From assembly GCA_910577175.1 (NCBI GenBank), contig CAJTLU010000009.1, positions 6,586 to 70,585 on the forward strand: DNA of 64,000 bases, written 5' to 3'. The notes under the pieces were generated by a model. The model saw only the letters and a list, made by a program, of their open reading frames with translations, was not told where the DNA came from and did not search any database. The stretch is from an uncultured Lachnospiraceae bacterium (GTDB taxonomy: Bacteria > Bacillota > Clostridia > Lachnospirales > Lachnospiraceae). A program made the translations under genes and the position numbers. Positions 33,789 to 42,573 of the stretch are shown in pieces (position 1 is the stretch's first letter; every line of letters begins with the position of its first letter).

Positions 33789-34889
33789 GTGATTTTATTG
33801 TCGATGTTACTGATTACAGCAGGCTGTATGAAGAAGAAGGATGTTGCGCCGACGCCGGAACCGACAAAGGAAGCGACGCCGGAGCCGACAAAGACACCGA
33901 CGCCGGAACCGACAAAGGAAGCGACACCGGAGCCGACGAAGGAAGCAACGCCGGAACCGACAAAGGTGGCAATGCCGGAGCCGACGAAGGAAGCAACACC
34001 AGAGCCGACCAAGGCGGCAACGGTTGATGCATGGTTTGATTTTGGGAAAGGAAATCATATGGAGAATATCGAGATTGAAACCTTTTGTCCGTCTGCGTAT
34101 CAGACGAACCGGATTGATGTGATGTACGGGAAGATGGTAAAAACCAGCTATTATTCTACGACCTGCGAAAAGGACAGAAATGTGATTGTTTTGCTGCCGC
34201 AGGGGTATACCGAAGAAAAGGAATACCCGGTGCTGTATGTGCTGCACGGTATTTTTGGCAACGAGACTTCCATGATCGGGGATGGAAACAGCGGTATCCG
34301 TATTGCGGTCGGAAATATGATGGCAGAGGGGATAGCGAAAGATATGATACTGGTATTCCCATATATGTATGCCAGCAAGACGCAGGATGTATGTACGGCA
34401 ATCGACGCGGAAAACGCTGCGGCATACGACAACTTTATCAATGACCTTACCACTGACCTGATGCCGTTTCTGAAGGAAAATTATTCGGTAGCAGAAGGCA
34501 GGGAAAATACGGCGATTATCGGCTTTTCCATGGGAGGCAGGGAGTCGCTTGCCATTGGTTTTCTGCGTCCGGATTTGTTCGGCTATGTCGGAGCGATTGC
34601 GCCGGCGCCGGGACTGACACCGGGAAAGGACTGGGCAATGTCACATCCGGGGCAGTTTGCAGAGGAGGAGTTAAGGTTTGCGGAGGATGTGGAAAGCCCG
34701 TATGTTCTTATGCTCTGCTGCGGCGATAAGGACAGCGTGGTCGGAACCTTCCCGCAGAGCTATCATACGATTTTAAGCCGGAATGAGGTAAATCACCTCT
34801 GGTGGATAGTTCCGGGCTCAGACCATGGGGACCCGGCAATTATTAGCGGGATTTACAATTTCTGTAAGGTGATTTTTAAGGCAGAGTAA
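33789..34889 (+). CDS. Lipoprotein esterase (esterase D/feruloyl-esterase-like), 5' end frameshifted
   Basis: A 366-residue frame from a GTG. It opens with half a signal peptide ending in the lipobox LITAGC, then seven PEPTK units forming a rigid linker, then an alpha/beta hydrolase of the PF00756 type: catalytic Ser in GFSMGGRESL, Asp near CCGDKDSVVG, His in GSDHGDPA, and VLYVLHGIFGNETS for the oxyanion region. A likely cell-surface carbohydrate esterase. The better ribosome site (GGAGGAAAAA) and ATG at 33748 read MKKGRGF then stop; one more G in the run at 33761-33764 would join it in frame and give a complete lipoprotein signal peptide. So this copy is frameshifted, phase-variable, or misread. 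Confidence 0.8.
   Translation: MILLSMLLITAGCMKKKDVAPTPEPTKEATPEPTKTPTPEPTKEATPEPTKEATPEPTKVAMPEPTKEATPEPTKAATVDAWFDFGKGNHMENIEIETFCPSAYQTNRIDVMYGKMVKTSYYSTTCEKDRNVIVLLPQGYTEEKEYPVLYVLHGIFGNETSMIGDGNSGIRIAVGNMMAEGIAKDMILVFPYMYASKTQDVCTAIDAENAAAYDNFINDLTTDLMPFLKENYSVAEGRENTAIIGFSMGGRESLAIGFLRPDLFGYVGAIAPAPGLTPGKDWAMSHPGQFAEEELRFAEDVESPYVLMLCCGDKDSVVGTFPQSYHTILSRNEVNHLWWIVPGSDHGDPAIISGIYNFCKVIFKAE
33846..34022 (+). repeat. 24-bp minisatellite encoding PEPTK linker
   Basis: Seven imperfect 24-base units (roughly GCGACGCCGGAGCCGACAAA plus four bases) encoding TPEPTKEA variants. Units differ at silent and a few coding positions. Copy number could change by slippage. Confidence 0.85.
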
Positions 34890-35008
34890 AGTAAAGAGTT
34901 TATAAGGGACTGCACAGGGGAACGGGAGGACAGGAGCAGGTCTTTCCTCCTGTGCCCTTGTGTAGTGGGAAGAAAGAGATGTATCGGAACAGGAGAGAGG
35001 CATGCCGC

Positions 35009-35179
35009 ATGAAAAGATATGAAATTTACAAGCATATCGGAGCTTTATCCCAATCAAATAATGGATGGAGAAAAGAATTGAATTTTATTTCATGGGAAGG
35101 GAAAGAGCCTGTTTATGATATCCGGACATGGAATGCAGAGCATACGGAGTATGGAAGGGTTTTGGATACTTTTATCTGA
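35009..35179 (+). CDS. YdbC-like (PC4-type) protein, probably C-terminally truncated
   Basis: 56 residues, MKRYEIYKHIGALSQSNNGW then KELNFISWEGKEPVYDIRTW and NAEHTEYGR. This matches the YdbC family (PC4-like single-stranded nucleic acid-binding protein, about 70 residues) up to the DIRTWxxxHxxMGxG region. After that the frame reads VLDTFI and stops, where relatives continue GITLTxEE. In another frame the bases just downstream read a LLSDKSSIRNRTEE tail, suggesting a frameshift. AGGAGAGAGG is a good ribosome site. The product may be non-functional. Confidence 0.55.
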   Translation: MKRYEIYKHIGALSQSNNGWRKELNFISWEGKEPVYDIRTWNAEHTEYGRVLDTFI

Positions 35180-35217
35180 TAAAAGCAGTATTCGAAACAG
35201 GACGGAGGAATGATTTT

Positions 35218-35811
35218 ATGAAACTGTTAATCATAAGACACGGGGAAAGCGAAGCGGATATTCTCAAGGTACATGAAGGCAGAGCCGATTTTGAACTGAC
35301 CGGGCGCGGGCATCGTCAAGCGGAAGCTATGGGCAGATATGTCAGTCAGAACTATCAGGTTGAAAAGATTTATCACAGTACGTTGAAAAGAGCTGTGCAG
35401 ACAGCACATCATCTGGCTTCACAAACCGGCGCACCTCTTATCTCCGACGAACGCCTGATGGAGTTTAACAATGGTCTGCTTGCAGGATTAAAGCATAGTG
35501 TTGTCGTTGAAAAATATCCGCAGGTTGAAGTACCATTACATTCCGCTCTTTACGAGCAGGAAAGTGTGCTTGAATTCAGATATAGAGCCGAGTTTATGCT
35601 GTCAAAGATACTCTCGGAAAATGATGAAAACAGTACGGCAGCCGTAGTTACCCACGGCGGTATGATTAATCAGCTTTACCGCGCATTTTTCAGATTGCCC
35701 GTAGATGCGGAATATGTATTCCGGACGGGTGACACGGGGATTCATGAATGGATTATCAGCGGGAACTCCCGTATCGTCGTGAAATCAAATTTTGTACCGC
35801 ACGATATATAA
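35218..35811 (+). CDS. Histidine phosphatase family (phosphoglycerate-mutase-like) protein
   Basis: A 197-residue member of the histidine phosphatase superfamily. The catalytic RHGESEAD is at residues 7-14; further conserved features are a Ser-Thr-Lys-Arg-type YHSTLKRAVQTAHHLA, LMEFNNGLLAG with the Glu, and the second His in AVVTHGGMINQLYR. The specific substrate is unknown; relatives include cofactor-dependent phosphoglycerate mutase and broad-range phosphatases. The start at 35218 follows GGAGGAATGA, and gives the normal N-terminus. Confidence 0.9.
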   Translation: MKLLIIRHGESEADILKVHEGRADFELTGRGHRQAEAMGRYVSQNYQVEKIYHSTLKRAVQTAHHLASQTGAPLISDERLMEFNNGLLAGLKHSVVVEKYPQVEVPLHSALYEQESVLEFRYRAEFMLSKILSENDENSTAAVVTHGGMINQLYRAFFRLPVDAEYVFRTGDTGIHEWIISGNSRIVVKSNFVPHDI

Positions 35812-35929
35812 CGTCTCATTATCAATCAGTGATTGCAGCAGAATGGTGAGAATCTGGAACGGATGAAACGGTATCCTGCCAATAAAAACAAAGGGGACGA
35901 CGCCTGATAAGGACGGGGTCCGGGATGGA

Positions 35930-35969
35930 AGAAGGGATTAGCATCTTGTGCGGCAGTCCCTTCTTTTTT
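35930..35969 (+). terminator. Rho-independent terminator
   Basis: AGAAGGGA (35930-35937) pairs with TCCCTTCT (35957-35964), followed by TTTTTA. Confidence 0.8.
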
Positions 35970-35974
35970 ACCGG

Positions 35975-35983
35975 AAACTCAAG
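35975..35983 (+). promoter_or_regulatory. AAACTCAAG motif, copy 4
   Basis: GGAAACTCAAG ends 7 bases before the uppP -35. Here AAACTCAA is also the left half of an inverted repeat whose right half, TTGAGTTT (35991-35998), contains the -35. Confidence 0.45.
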
Positions 35984-35990
35984 TCGGGGG

Positions 35991-36019
35991 TTGAGTTTTT
36001 CCGGAATTTCTTATATAAT
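35991..36019 (+). promoter_or_regulatory. Promoter of uppP
   Basis: TTGAGT (35991-35996), 17-base spacer, TATAAT (36014-36019). The -35 lies inside an AAACTCAA/TTGAGTTT inverted repeat. Confidence 0.75.
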
Positions 36020-36050
36020 GAAATGATAGGAAATGAAAAGAGGAAGTAAA

Positions 36051-36911
36051 ATGGAACTGATAAAAGCAATTATTCTCGGGCTGATTCAGGGGCTGGCGGA
36101 GTTTCTGCCCATCAGTAGTTCGGGGCATCTGGCAATTTTTAAGCATGTGCTCCAGTTTGATACGGAGACAGGGCTTTTGTTTGACGTGCTGCTGCATTTA
36201 GGGACGTTAGCCGCGGTTTTTGTAGCGTTCCGCAAGGATATTTTTGAGCTGGTAAAGGAGGGCTTTTCCATTATCGGCGGGTTTTTTAAAAGCGTGTATC
36301 TGTGTCTGGCAAAGCGGCAGAGGTGGCAGCCGGTGGTTACGACGCCGTACCGCCGTTTTGTTATGCTGGTGATTGTCTCTACGATACCGACGGGAATTAT
36401 GGGGGTTCTGCTAAAGGATGTCATCGGCGCTGCTTCCGCAACGCTGCTTGTGCCGGGGATTCTTCTGCTTTTGAACGGCGTGCAGCTCTTGGTTTCGGAC
36501 CATCTTGCCGACGGGAAGCTTACGGCAGCGGATGCCTCCTATCCGAAGGCGGCGGTTGTCGGCGTGGCACAGGGCGTGGCTACGTTCCCGGGAATTTCCC
36601 GTTCCGGTACGACGATTACGGCGTGCCTTGCGTGTGGGTTTTCAAGGGAGTTTGCGGTAAAGTATTCCTTTATTATGTCAATCCCGGCAATTCTTGGCGC
36701 GCTTGTGTTAGAGCTTCTGGATTTTTCGCCAGAACTGCTTTCGGCGTCCGAGATAGTGAACTATCTGACGGGAACCGTGATTGCAGGACTGGTGGGCTAT
36801 GTGTGCATCAAAACGATGCTTGTGATTGTAAGGGGAAAGAAGTTTAAGTATTTTGCATATTACTGCTTTGCCATGGGCGCATTTGCGGTAATGTTCAGCC
36901 TTTTGGCATAG
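36051..36911 (+). CDS. uppP: Undecaprenyl-diphosphate phosphatase
   Basis: A 286-residue membrane enzyme of the BacA/UppP family that recycles undecaprenyl pyrophosphate for wall synthesis and gives bacitracin resistance. It has the N-terminal LGLIQGLAEFLPISSSGHL with catalytic Glu and Ser residues, the repeat-related FPGISRSGTTIT (catalytic Arg and Ser), and about eight hydrophobic segments. The start at 36051 follows GAGGAAG; an in-frame ATG at 36033 would leave almost no leader after the promoter. Confidence 0.96.
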   Translation: MELIKAIILGLIQGLAEFLPISSSGHLAIFKHVLQFDTETGLLFDVLLHLGTLAAVFVAFRKDIFELVKEGFSIIGGFFKSVYLCLAKRQRWQPVVTTPYRRFVMLVIVSTIPTGIMGVLLKDVIGAASATLLVPGILLLLNGVQLLVSDHLADGKLTAADASYPKAAVVGVAQGVATFPGISRSGTTITACLACGFSREFAVKYSFIMSIPAILGALVLELLDFSPELLSASEIVNYLTGTVIAGLVGYVCIKTMLVIVRGKKFKYFAYYCFAMGAFAVMFSLLA

Positions 36912-36934
36912 ATTTGAGGAGGAAGAGGAAGGAA

Positions 36935-39900
36935 ATGGCAGCCGGAAGCAAGGGAACAGGAACGAAAAGGACTACGTCTACAGGGACAGCAGGAAGGCGG
37001 ACGGGAACCGGAACGAAAAGCGGGGGAAGAAGTTCTGCGGGAACCAGAAAGAAAAGCACCTCTGCTGCAAGGGGCAGAAACGGAAAGAAGGTTCCGGCAT
37101 CTACGGAGCTTCAGAATGAAGTTGCGCTGATGATTACCCTGGTGGTGTCTGTGCTTTTGTTTCTGAGTCATTTTAATTTAGGCGGTGCGGTCGGTAATGC
37201 AATTAACGGCGTAATGTTCGGGCTGTTTGGCATTCTGGCGTATTTATTTCCGGTGATTTTGTTTTTTGGCATGGCATTTTTTCTTGCAAACCGCGGCAGC
37301 CGTACGCTTCCGCTGAAGATGCTGTATGTTTTTGGGATGCTGCTTATGCTGACGGCGTTTATCCAGCTTTTGACATCCTATTCCCCGGAGCAGTGGAAGC
37401 CGGACGGGGAAGATGCGGGACTCCCGCTTGGCAGTTACTATACGCTTGCAAGAGACTATAAAAAGGGCGGCGGTATTTTCGGCGGCTTTATTTGCTATCT
37501 GTTTGAGCCGCTGTTTGGCAGGGCCGGTTCCTTTGTGGTAGTAATTGCGGTATTTCTTGTCTGCTTTATGCTGTTTTCCCAAAAGGCGCTGTTTGCATGG
37601 ATTGCAAAGCGGAGCAGCGAGAGGTATGTGATACATAAAGCACATGCGATGGAGCGGAGAGAGTCGTATGAGCAGAGACAGGCGGAGAGGGCGCGTTTGA
37701 TTGAAGAGAAACGGAAGGAGCTCGGAGAGCGCCGCGCAAAGACCTATCTTTTATCCGAAGAGGAAAAGAGAAAGTTCGGGCTGGCGGAAGCGGCAGAACT
37801 ACCGGAGGTACCAGAGACACCTGCGCCTGTAGTGCCGAAGCGCCCTGCTGTGAAGAAGGAGAGGGAGAAAGAGAAAAAGAGCTTTTCTATCAATGGGATA
37901 CCGGAAAAGGATTTTACCGCAGAGCTGAACGCCCAGTATACGCTGCCGAAGCAGACGGTATCCGAGGTCAGCACGCTTTATGAGGAGGAACGCATACAAC
38001 AGAACAAAGGGCTCCGGATGATAGAAATTTCCCCGGAGACGGGAGAATACAAAGATACCACCTATGCTGGATGGTGGACGGCACAGGAGAAGCCTTTACA
38101 GAAGGAACCGGCACAAAAAGCCCCGGTACCAAAAGACCCGGTTCCGTTTGTGCCAAAGGCTGTGGAGCAGGCCGCTCCGCAGCAGCAGGAGCAGGCAGTG
38201 CCGGTACACCGTGAGCAGACTGCACCGGTGCGCCGCGAGCCGACCGTTGCGGAGCAGCTTTCCGCGCTCGGCGCGCAGGACAGGCAGACCTCAGGCGGGC
38301 ATGTCTTCCGTGACGATCCGGCGCCTTCGGTGGCAGAGCCTGCAGAGAAGGCGCGGCAGGAGGTGCAGGAAGCACACGCAGAGCAGACAACCGGCTCGTA
38401 TGGTTCCGGTCACGCAGAAGATACGGGAAAGGATACCTCAGGACGGGAAGCAGCCGGAGAGTCTGCAAAAGAAAGTACGAAGGAGGCGCCGGTGGCAAGG
38501 GATAGTGCAAAAGACGCTTCCGGAGAGCCGCTTATCATAGAAGAAACGGAACCGGTCAAAAAGTATGAGATTCCTCCGATTGACCTGCTGACGAAGCCGA
38601 AGGGCTCAAAGGGTGTTTCGGAGCAGGATTTACGGGAGACGGCACAGAAGCTGCAAAGTACGCTCGACAGCTTCGGGGTGCGTGTAACGGTAACCAATGT
38701 CAGCTGCGGACCTTCGGTAACACGCTATGAGCTGCAGCCGGAGCAGGGGGTAAAGGTCAGCAGGATTACAAGTCTTGCGGACGATATCAAGCTGAATCTG
38801 GCGGCGGCAGACGTGCGCATTGAGGCGCCGATTCCGGGAAAGGCTGCTGTAGGAATCGAGGTGCCGAACAAGGAAAATTCAACTGTACTGCTGCGTGAGC
38901 TGTTAGAATCGAATGAATTTGTTTCTCATGGTTCGAGAGTGGCATTTGCCGTAGGAAAGGATATCGGCGGGCAGACGGTTGTGACGGATATTGCAAAGAT
39001 GCCGCACCTTCTGATTGCAGGAGCTACCGGCTCCGGTAAGTCAGTCTGCATCAATACGTTGATTATGAGTATTTTGTATAAGGCTGACCCGGCAGACGTC
39101 AAGCTGATTATGGTTGACCCGAAGGTCGTAGAGCTTTCTGTGTATAACGGGATTCCGCATCTGATGATACCGGTCGTTACCGACCCGAAAAAGGCAAGCG
39201 CGGCATTGAACTGGGCAGTTGTCGAAATGACGGAGCGTTATCAAAAGTTTGCGGAGCTTGGTGTCCGTGATTTGAAAGGATATAATGAACGTGTTGCGGA
39301 TGCGGCGGCACAGGGGTTAGAGGAGGAGAAGTACAAGCGTCTTCCGCAGATTGTCATTATCGTGGACGAGCTTGCCGACCTGATGATGGTAGCGCCGGGA
39401 GAGGTGGAGGATTCTATCTGCCGTCTGGCGCAGTTAGCACGTGCGGCAGGTCTGCATCTTGTAATTGCAACGCAGCGTCCGTCTGTCAATGTCATTACAG
39501 GCCTGATTAAGGCGAATATTCCGTCCCGTATTGCCTTTGCAGTATCTTCGGCGATTGATTCACGTACTATTTTGGACAGTGCGGGCGCTGAAAAGCTTTT
39601 GGGTAAGGGAGATATGCTCTTTTTCCCGTCCGGCTATTCCAAACCGGTGCGTGTGCAGGGCGCATTTGTGTCTGACCACGAGGTAAGCGCTGTGGTCGAT
39701 TTCTTAAAGGCACAGAACAACGGGACCGGCTACAGTGAAGAGGTTACGGAGAAAATCGCCAATATGCCAAATGCAGGAGGACAGGCCGGAGGCTCCGGGA
39801 GCCAGAGCGGGTACGACGAGTATTTTGCGGATGCCGGCCGCCTGATTATCGAAAAGGACAAGGCGTCCATCGGGATGCTGCAGCGCGCTTATAAGGTCGG

Positions 39901-40033
39901 CTTTAACCGTGCGGCTCGCATTATGGACCAGCTTGCGGAGGCAGGCGTGGTAGGACCGGAGGGAGGCACAAAGCCGCGTAAGATACTGATGACGGCAGAG
40001 GAGTTCGAGCAGTTTATAGGAGATTATGTCTGA
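36935..40033 (+). CDS. ftsK: FtsK/SpoIIIE DNA translocase
   Basis: A 1,032-residue DNA pump that clears chromosome DNA from the closing septum. A basic, Gly/Thr/Lys-rich N-terminus (residues 1-50) precedes four to five membrane segments (about 60-220), a long Glu/Gln/Ala/Pro-rich linker (about 250-540), and the motor: Walker A GATGSGKS (about 693), Walker B VDELADLMM (about 808), TQRPSVNVITGLIKANIPSR, and a winged-helix gamma domain at about 965-1030 (LQRAYKVGFNRAARIMDQL) for oriented DNA sequence recognition. GAGGAGGAAGAGGAAGG precedes the ATG. SpoIIIE and FtsK cannot be told apart without comparing paralogues; only one is seen here. Confidence 0.95.
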   Translation: MAAGSKGTGTKRTTSTGTAGRRTGTGTKSGGRSSAGTRKKSTSAARGRNGKKVPASTELQNEVALMITLVVSVLLFLSHFNLGGAVGNAINGVMFGLFGILAYLFPVILFFGMAFFLANRGSRTLPLKMLYVFGMLLMLTAFIQLLTSYSPEQWKPDGEDAGLPLGSYYTLARDYKKGGGIFGGFICYLFEPLFGRAGSFVVVIAVFLVCFMLFSQKALFAWIAKRSSERYVIHKAHAMERRESYEQRQAERARLIEEKRKELGERRAKTYLLSEEEKRKFGLAEAAELPEVPETPAPVVPKRPAVKKEREKEKKSFSINGIPEKDFTAELNAQYTLPKQTVSEVSTLYEEERIQQNKGLRMIEISPETGEYKDTTYAGWWTAQEKPLQKEPAQKAPVPKDPVPFVPKAVEQAAPQQQEQAVPVHREQTAPVRREPTVAEQLSALGAQDRQTSGGHVFRDDPAPSVAEPAEKARQEVQEAHAEQTTGSYGSGHAEDTGKDTSGREAAGESAKESTKEAPVARDSAKDASGEPLIIEETEPVKKYEIPPIDLLTKPKGSKGVSEQDLRETAQKLQSTLDSFGVRVTVTNVSCGPSVTRYELQPEQGVKVSRITSLADDIKLNLAAADVRIEAPIPGKAAVGIEVPNKENSTVLLRELLESNEFVSHGSRVAFAVGKDIGGQTVVTDIAKMPHLLIAGATGSGKSVCINTLIMSILYKADPADVKLIMVDPKVVELSVYNGIPHLMIPVVTDPKKASAALNWAVVEMTERYQKFAELGVRDLKGYNERVADAAAQGLEEEKYKRLPQIVIIVDELADLMMVAPGEVEDSICRLAQLARAAGLHLVIATQRPSVNVITGLIKANIPSRIAFAVSSAIDSRTILDSAGAEKLLGKGDMLFFPSGYSKPVRVQGAFVSDHEVSAVVDFLKAQNNGTGYSEEVTEKIANMPNAGGQAGGSGSQSGYDEYFADAGRLIIEKDKASIGMLQRAYKVGFNRAARIMDQLAEAGVVGPEGGTKPRKILMTAEEFEQFIGDYV

Positions 40034-40716
40034 TGGAGTACGATGTTTTATTGTTTGATGCGGATGACACGTTGTTTGATTTCGGGAAAGCAATGCGGAC
40101 GTCTCTGCAGAAGTCGATGGAGGCTATGGGGATTCCTTTCCGGGCGGAGTATTGTACGGTCTATGAAACGCTGAACGGAGCGCTCTGGCGGCAGTTAGAG
40201 CAGGGTATGCTGACAAAGGAAGAGCTGAAAAAGCGCCGTATGGCGGAGTTTTTTGCAGAAATCGGCGTTACGGCGGATGCCGGAAGGATGCAGGAGCTGT
40301 ACCAGCAGCAGTTAAACGGTAGCGCCTTTCTGCTTCCGGAGGCAAGAGAGGTTCTTTCTGCTCTTTCAGCGGAAAAAAGCTGCTATATTGTGACAAACGG
40401 CTTTGCTGAAACGCAGCGGGGGCGTTTAAAGCTGGCAGGAATCGAAGGCTTTTTCAAGGGGCTGTTTATTTCAGAGGAAATCGGCGCACAAAAGCCGAAC
40501 AAAAAGTTTTTTGACGCGGTGTTTTCTGTTTTAGGAGAAGCGGCGCGGGAGCGTGCCATGATTATCGGGGATTCGTTGACTTCGGATATACTTGGCGGAA
40601 ACCAGGCGGGAATTGCGACCTGCTGGTATAATCCGAAGCAAAAGGAAAATCCTCAGAAAATCCCGGTGACAAAGGAAATCCGTAGCCTTACGGAGCTTAT
40701 CGCGTGGCAGGCTTAG
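40033..40716 (+). CDS. HAD-superfamily 5'-nucleotidase, YjjG type
   Basis: A 227-residue HAD hydrolase: motif I LFDADDTLFDF (residues 7-17), motif II CYIVTNGFAETQ, motif III AQKPNKKFFDAV, motif IV MIIGDSLTSDILGG. The DADDTLFDF and TNGxAxTQ sequences are typical of the YjjG/YfnB subgroup, pyrimidine 5'-nucleotidases that clean up non-canonical nucleotides. Its ATG shares one base with the ftsK stop (TGATG), so it is translationally coupled. Confidence 0.9.
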   Translation: MEYDVLLFDADDTLFDFGKAMRTSLQKSMEAMGIPFRAEYCTVYETLNGALWRQLEQGMLTKEELKKRRMAEFFAEIGVTADAGRMQELYQQQLNGSAFLLPEAREVLSALSAEKSCYIVTNGFAETQRGRLKLAGIEGFFKGLFISEEIGAQKPNKKFFDAVFSVLGEAARERAMIIGDSLTSDILGGNQAGIATCWYNPKQKENPQKIPVTKEIRSLTELIAWQA

Positions 40717-40801
40717 CAGCCTCCGGCGGAGGTCCGGTGTAGTGTCAGCGCATGCAAAACCAAGCTACGGCACGGTCTGCGGGACAAAAAGGAGATATAA
40801 A

Positions 40802-40843
40802 ATGCGGAAACGCAAACGGCAAAGGAAAGCTGCCGGGACATAA
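40802..40843 (+). CDS. Possible short basic leader peptide before fhs
   Basis: A 13-residue frame MRKRKRQRKAAGT with an AAAAAGGAGAT ribosome site 6 bases upstream of the ATG. It precedes fhs by 50 bases and overlaps an AATGCGGAAAC sequence resembling the promoter-upstream motif. It could be a leader peptide or chance; nothing proves translation. Confidence 0.3.
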   Translation: MRKRKRQRKAAGT

Positions 40844-40862
40844 AGCTGCATATAAAATGTGA

Positions 40863-40871
40863 AAACTCAAG
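40863..40871 (+). promoter_or_regulatory. AAACTCAAG motif, copy 5
   Basis: AATGTGAAAACTCAAG, directly before the fhs ribosome site rather than before a -35. Confidence 0.4.
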
Positions 40872-40892
40872 AAAGAAGGAGGACGGGAAAGG

Positions 40893-42563
40893 ATGAAGAC
40901 AGATATTGAAATCGCACAGGAGGCAGAGCTGTGGCCGGTGAAGGAGGTTGTAGCGCAGTTAGGAATCGCAGAGGACGAGCTTGATTTTTACGGGAAGTAC
41001 AAGGCGAAGCTTACGGACGAGCTTTGGGAAAGAGTAAAGGAGAACCCGGACGGTAAGCTGATTTTAGTGACTGCAATCAATCCGACTCCGGCAGGAGAGG
41101 GAAAGACGACAACGACCGTAGGTCTGGGACAGGCGTTCGGCAGGCTCGGAAAGAAGGCAGTCATTGCCCTGCGCGAGCCTTCTCTCGGTCCGTGCTTCGG
41201 CATCAAGGGCGGCGCGGCAGGCGGCGGCTATGCGCAGGTAGTGCCGATGGAGGATTTAAACCTTCACTTTACCGGAGATTTTCATGCAATTACGTCTGCG
41301 AACAATCTGCTGGCGGCTCTTTTAGATAACCATATCCAGCAGGGCAATGCCCTCCGGATTGACACAAAGCAGGTCATCTGGAAGCGTTGTCTTGACATGA
41401 ACGACCGCGCCCTCCGCAATATTGTTATCGGCATGGGAAAAAAGGCAGACGGCGTAGTACGGGAGGACCATTTTATTATTACGGTAGCTTCCGAGATTAT
41501 GGCAATTCTCTGTCTGGCGGAAAATATGGATGATTTGAAGGCACGTCTCGGACGGATTATCGTAGCGTACGATTATGACGGCAATCCGGTTACGGCAGAG
41601 CAATTAAAGGCAGTAGGCGCAATGGCAGCGCTGCTTAGGGATGCCCTTCGCCCGAACCTGATCCAGACGTTAGAGCATACTCCGGCGATTGTCCATGGCG
41701 GCCCGTTTGCAAATATTGCGCACGGCTGCAACAGTGTACGTGCAACCAGAACCGCGTTAAAGCTTGCGGATTATGTCGTGACGGAGGCAGGCTTTGGTGC
41801 GGACCTTGGCGCAGAGAAGTTCCTTGATATCAAGTGCCGCATGGCAGGGTTAAAGCCGGATGCGGTCGTTCTGGTGGCGACCGTGCGCGCGTTGAAGTAC
41901 AACGGCGGCGTGGCAAAGACCGAGCTTGCCGGGGAGAATCTGGAGGCGTTAAAAAAGGGAATTGTCAATCTGGAAAAGCACATTGAGAATTTGCAGAAGT
42001 ATCATGTGCCGGTTGTAGTGACCTTGAACCGTTTTGTAACGGATTCCCCGGCAGAGCTTGCCTATGTACGTGAGTTCTGCGAAAGCCGCGGCGCGGAGTT
42101 TGCGCTTTCGGATGTCTGGGAGCATGGCGGCGAGGGCGGTATCGCGCTTGCCGAAAAGGTGCTTGCTACGCTTGCTACAAAGGAGAGCCGTTTTGCACCG
42201 CTATATCCGGATGAAATGTCTATCTGTGAAAAGATTGAGACGATTGCAAAGGAAATTTACGGCGCAGGCAGCGTGACCTACGACCCGGCGGCAAAGAAGG
42301 CGATTGCGAAAATTGAGGCAATGGGCTTTGGAAACGTCCCTGTCTGCATGGCAAAGAACCAGTATTCCCTGTCGGACGACCAGACGAAGCTCGGGCGTCC
42401 GGAGGGCTTTACCGTCAATATCCGGGAGGCATATATTTCCGCGGGCGCGGGCTTTGTTGTAGCCATTACCGGTACGATTATGACGATGCCGGGGCTTCCG
42501 AAAAACCCGGCGGCGGAGCGGATTGATGTCGGCGAGGATGGAAGGATTACCGGATTATTTTAA
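40893..42563 (+). CDS. fhs: Formate--tetrahydrofolate ligase
   Basis: A 556-residue enzyme, the family length, making 10-formyl-THF from formate and ATP; in acetogenic Clostridia it is a step of the methyl branch of the Wood-Ljungdahl pathway, otherwise it feeds purine synthesis. The nucleotide site is TPAGEGKTTTTVGLGQAF (about 65-82), followed by REPSLGPCFGIKGGAAGGGYAQV segments and the PGLPKNPAAERIDV C-terminal signature. AGAAGGAGG lies before the ATG. No other one-carbon gene is adjacent. Confidence 0.97.
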   Translation: MKTDIEIAQEAELWPVKEVVAQLGIAEDELDFYGKYKAKLTDELWERVKENPDGKLILVTAINPTPAGEGKTTTTVGLGQAFGRLGKKAVIALREPSLGPCFGIKGGAAGGGYAQVVPMEDLNLHFTGDFHAITSANNLLAALLDNHIQQGNALRIDTKQVIWKRCLDMNDRALRNIVIGMGKKADGVVREDHFIITVASEIMAILCLAENMDDLKARLGRIIVAYDYDGNPVTAEQLKAVGAMAALLRDALRPNLIQTLEHTPAIVHGGPFANIAHGCNSVRATRTALKLADYVVTEAGFGADLGAEKFLDIKCRMAGLKPDAVVLVATVRALKYNGGVAKTELAGENLEALKKGIVNLEKHIENLQKYHVPVVVTLNRFVTDSPAELAYVREFCESRGAEFALSDVWEHGGEGGIALAEKVLATLATKESRFAPLYPDEMSICEKIETIAKEIYGAGSVTYDPAAKKAIAKIEAMGFGNVPVCMAKNQYSLSDDQTKLGRPEGFTVNIREAYISAGAGFVVAITGTIMTMPGLPKNPAAERIDVGEDGRITGLF

Positions 42564-42573
42564 GGAGAGTGTA

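Noticed and set aside
33846..34022. CRISPR-like repeats
   Set aside because: Units are contiguous 24-mers in one reading frame encoding TPEPTKEA; no spacers.
34952..35179. Longer start of the YdbC-like gene at 34952
   Set aside because: The 35009 ATG has an AGGAGAGAGG site and the family N-terminus; the extra residues have no likeness.
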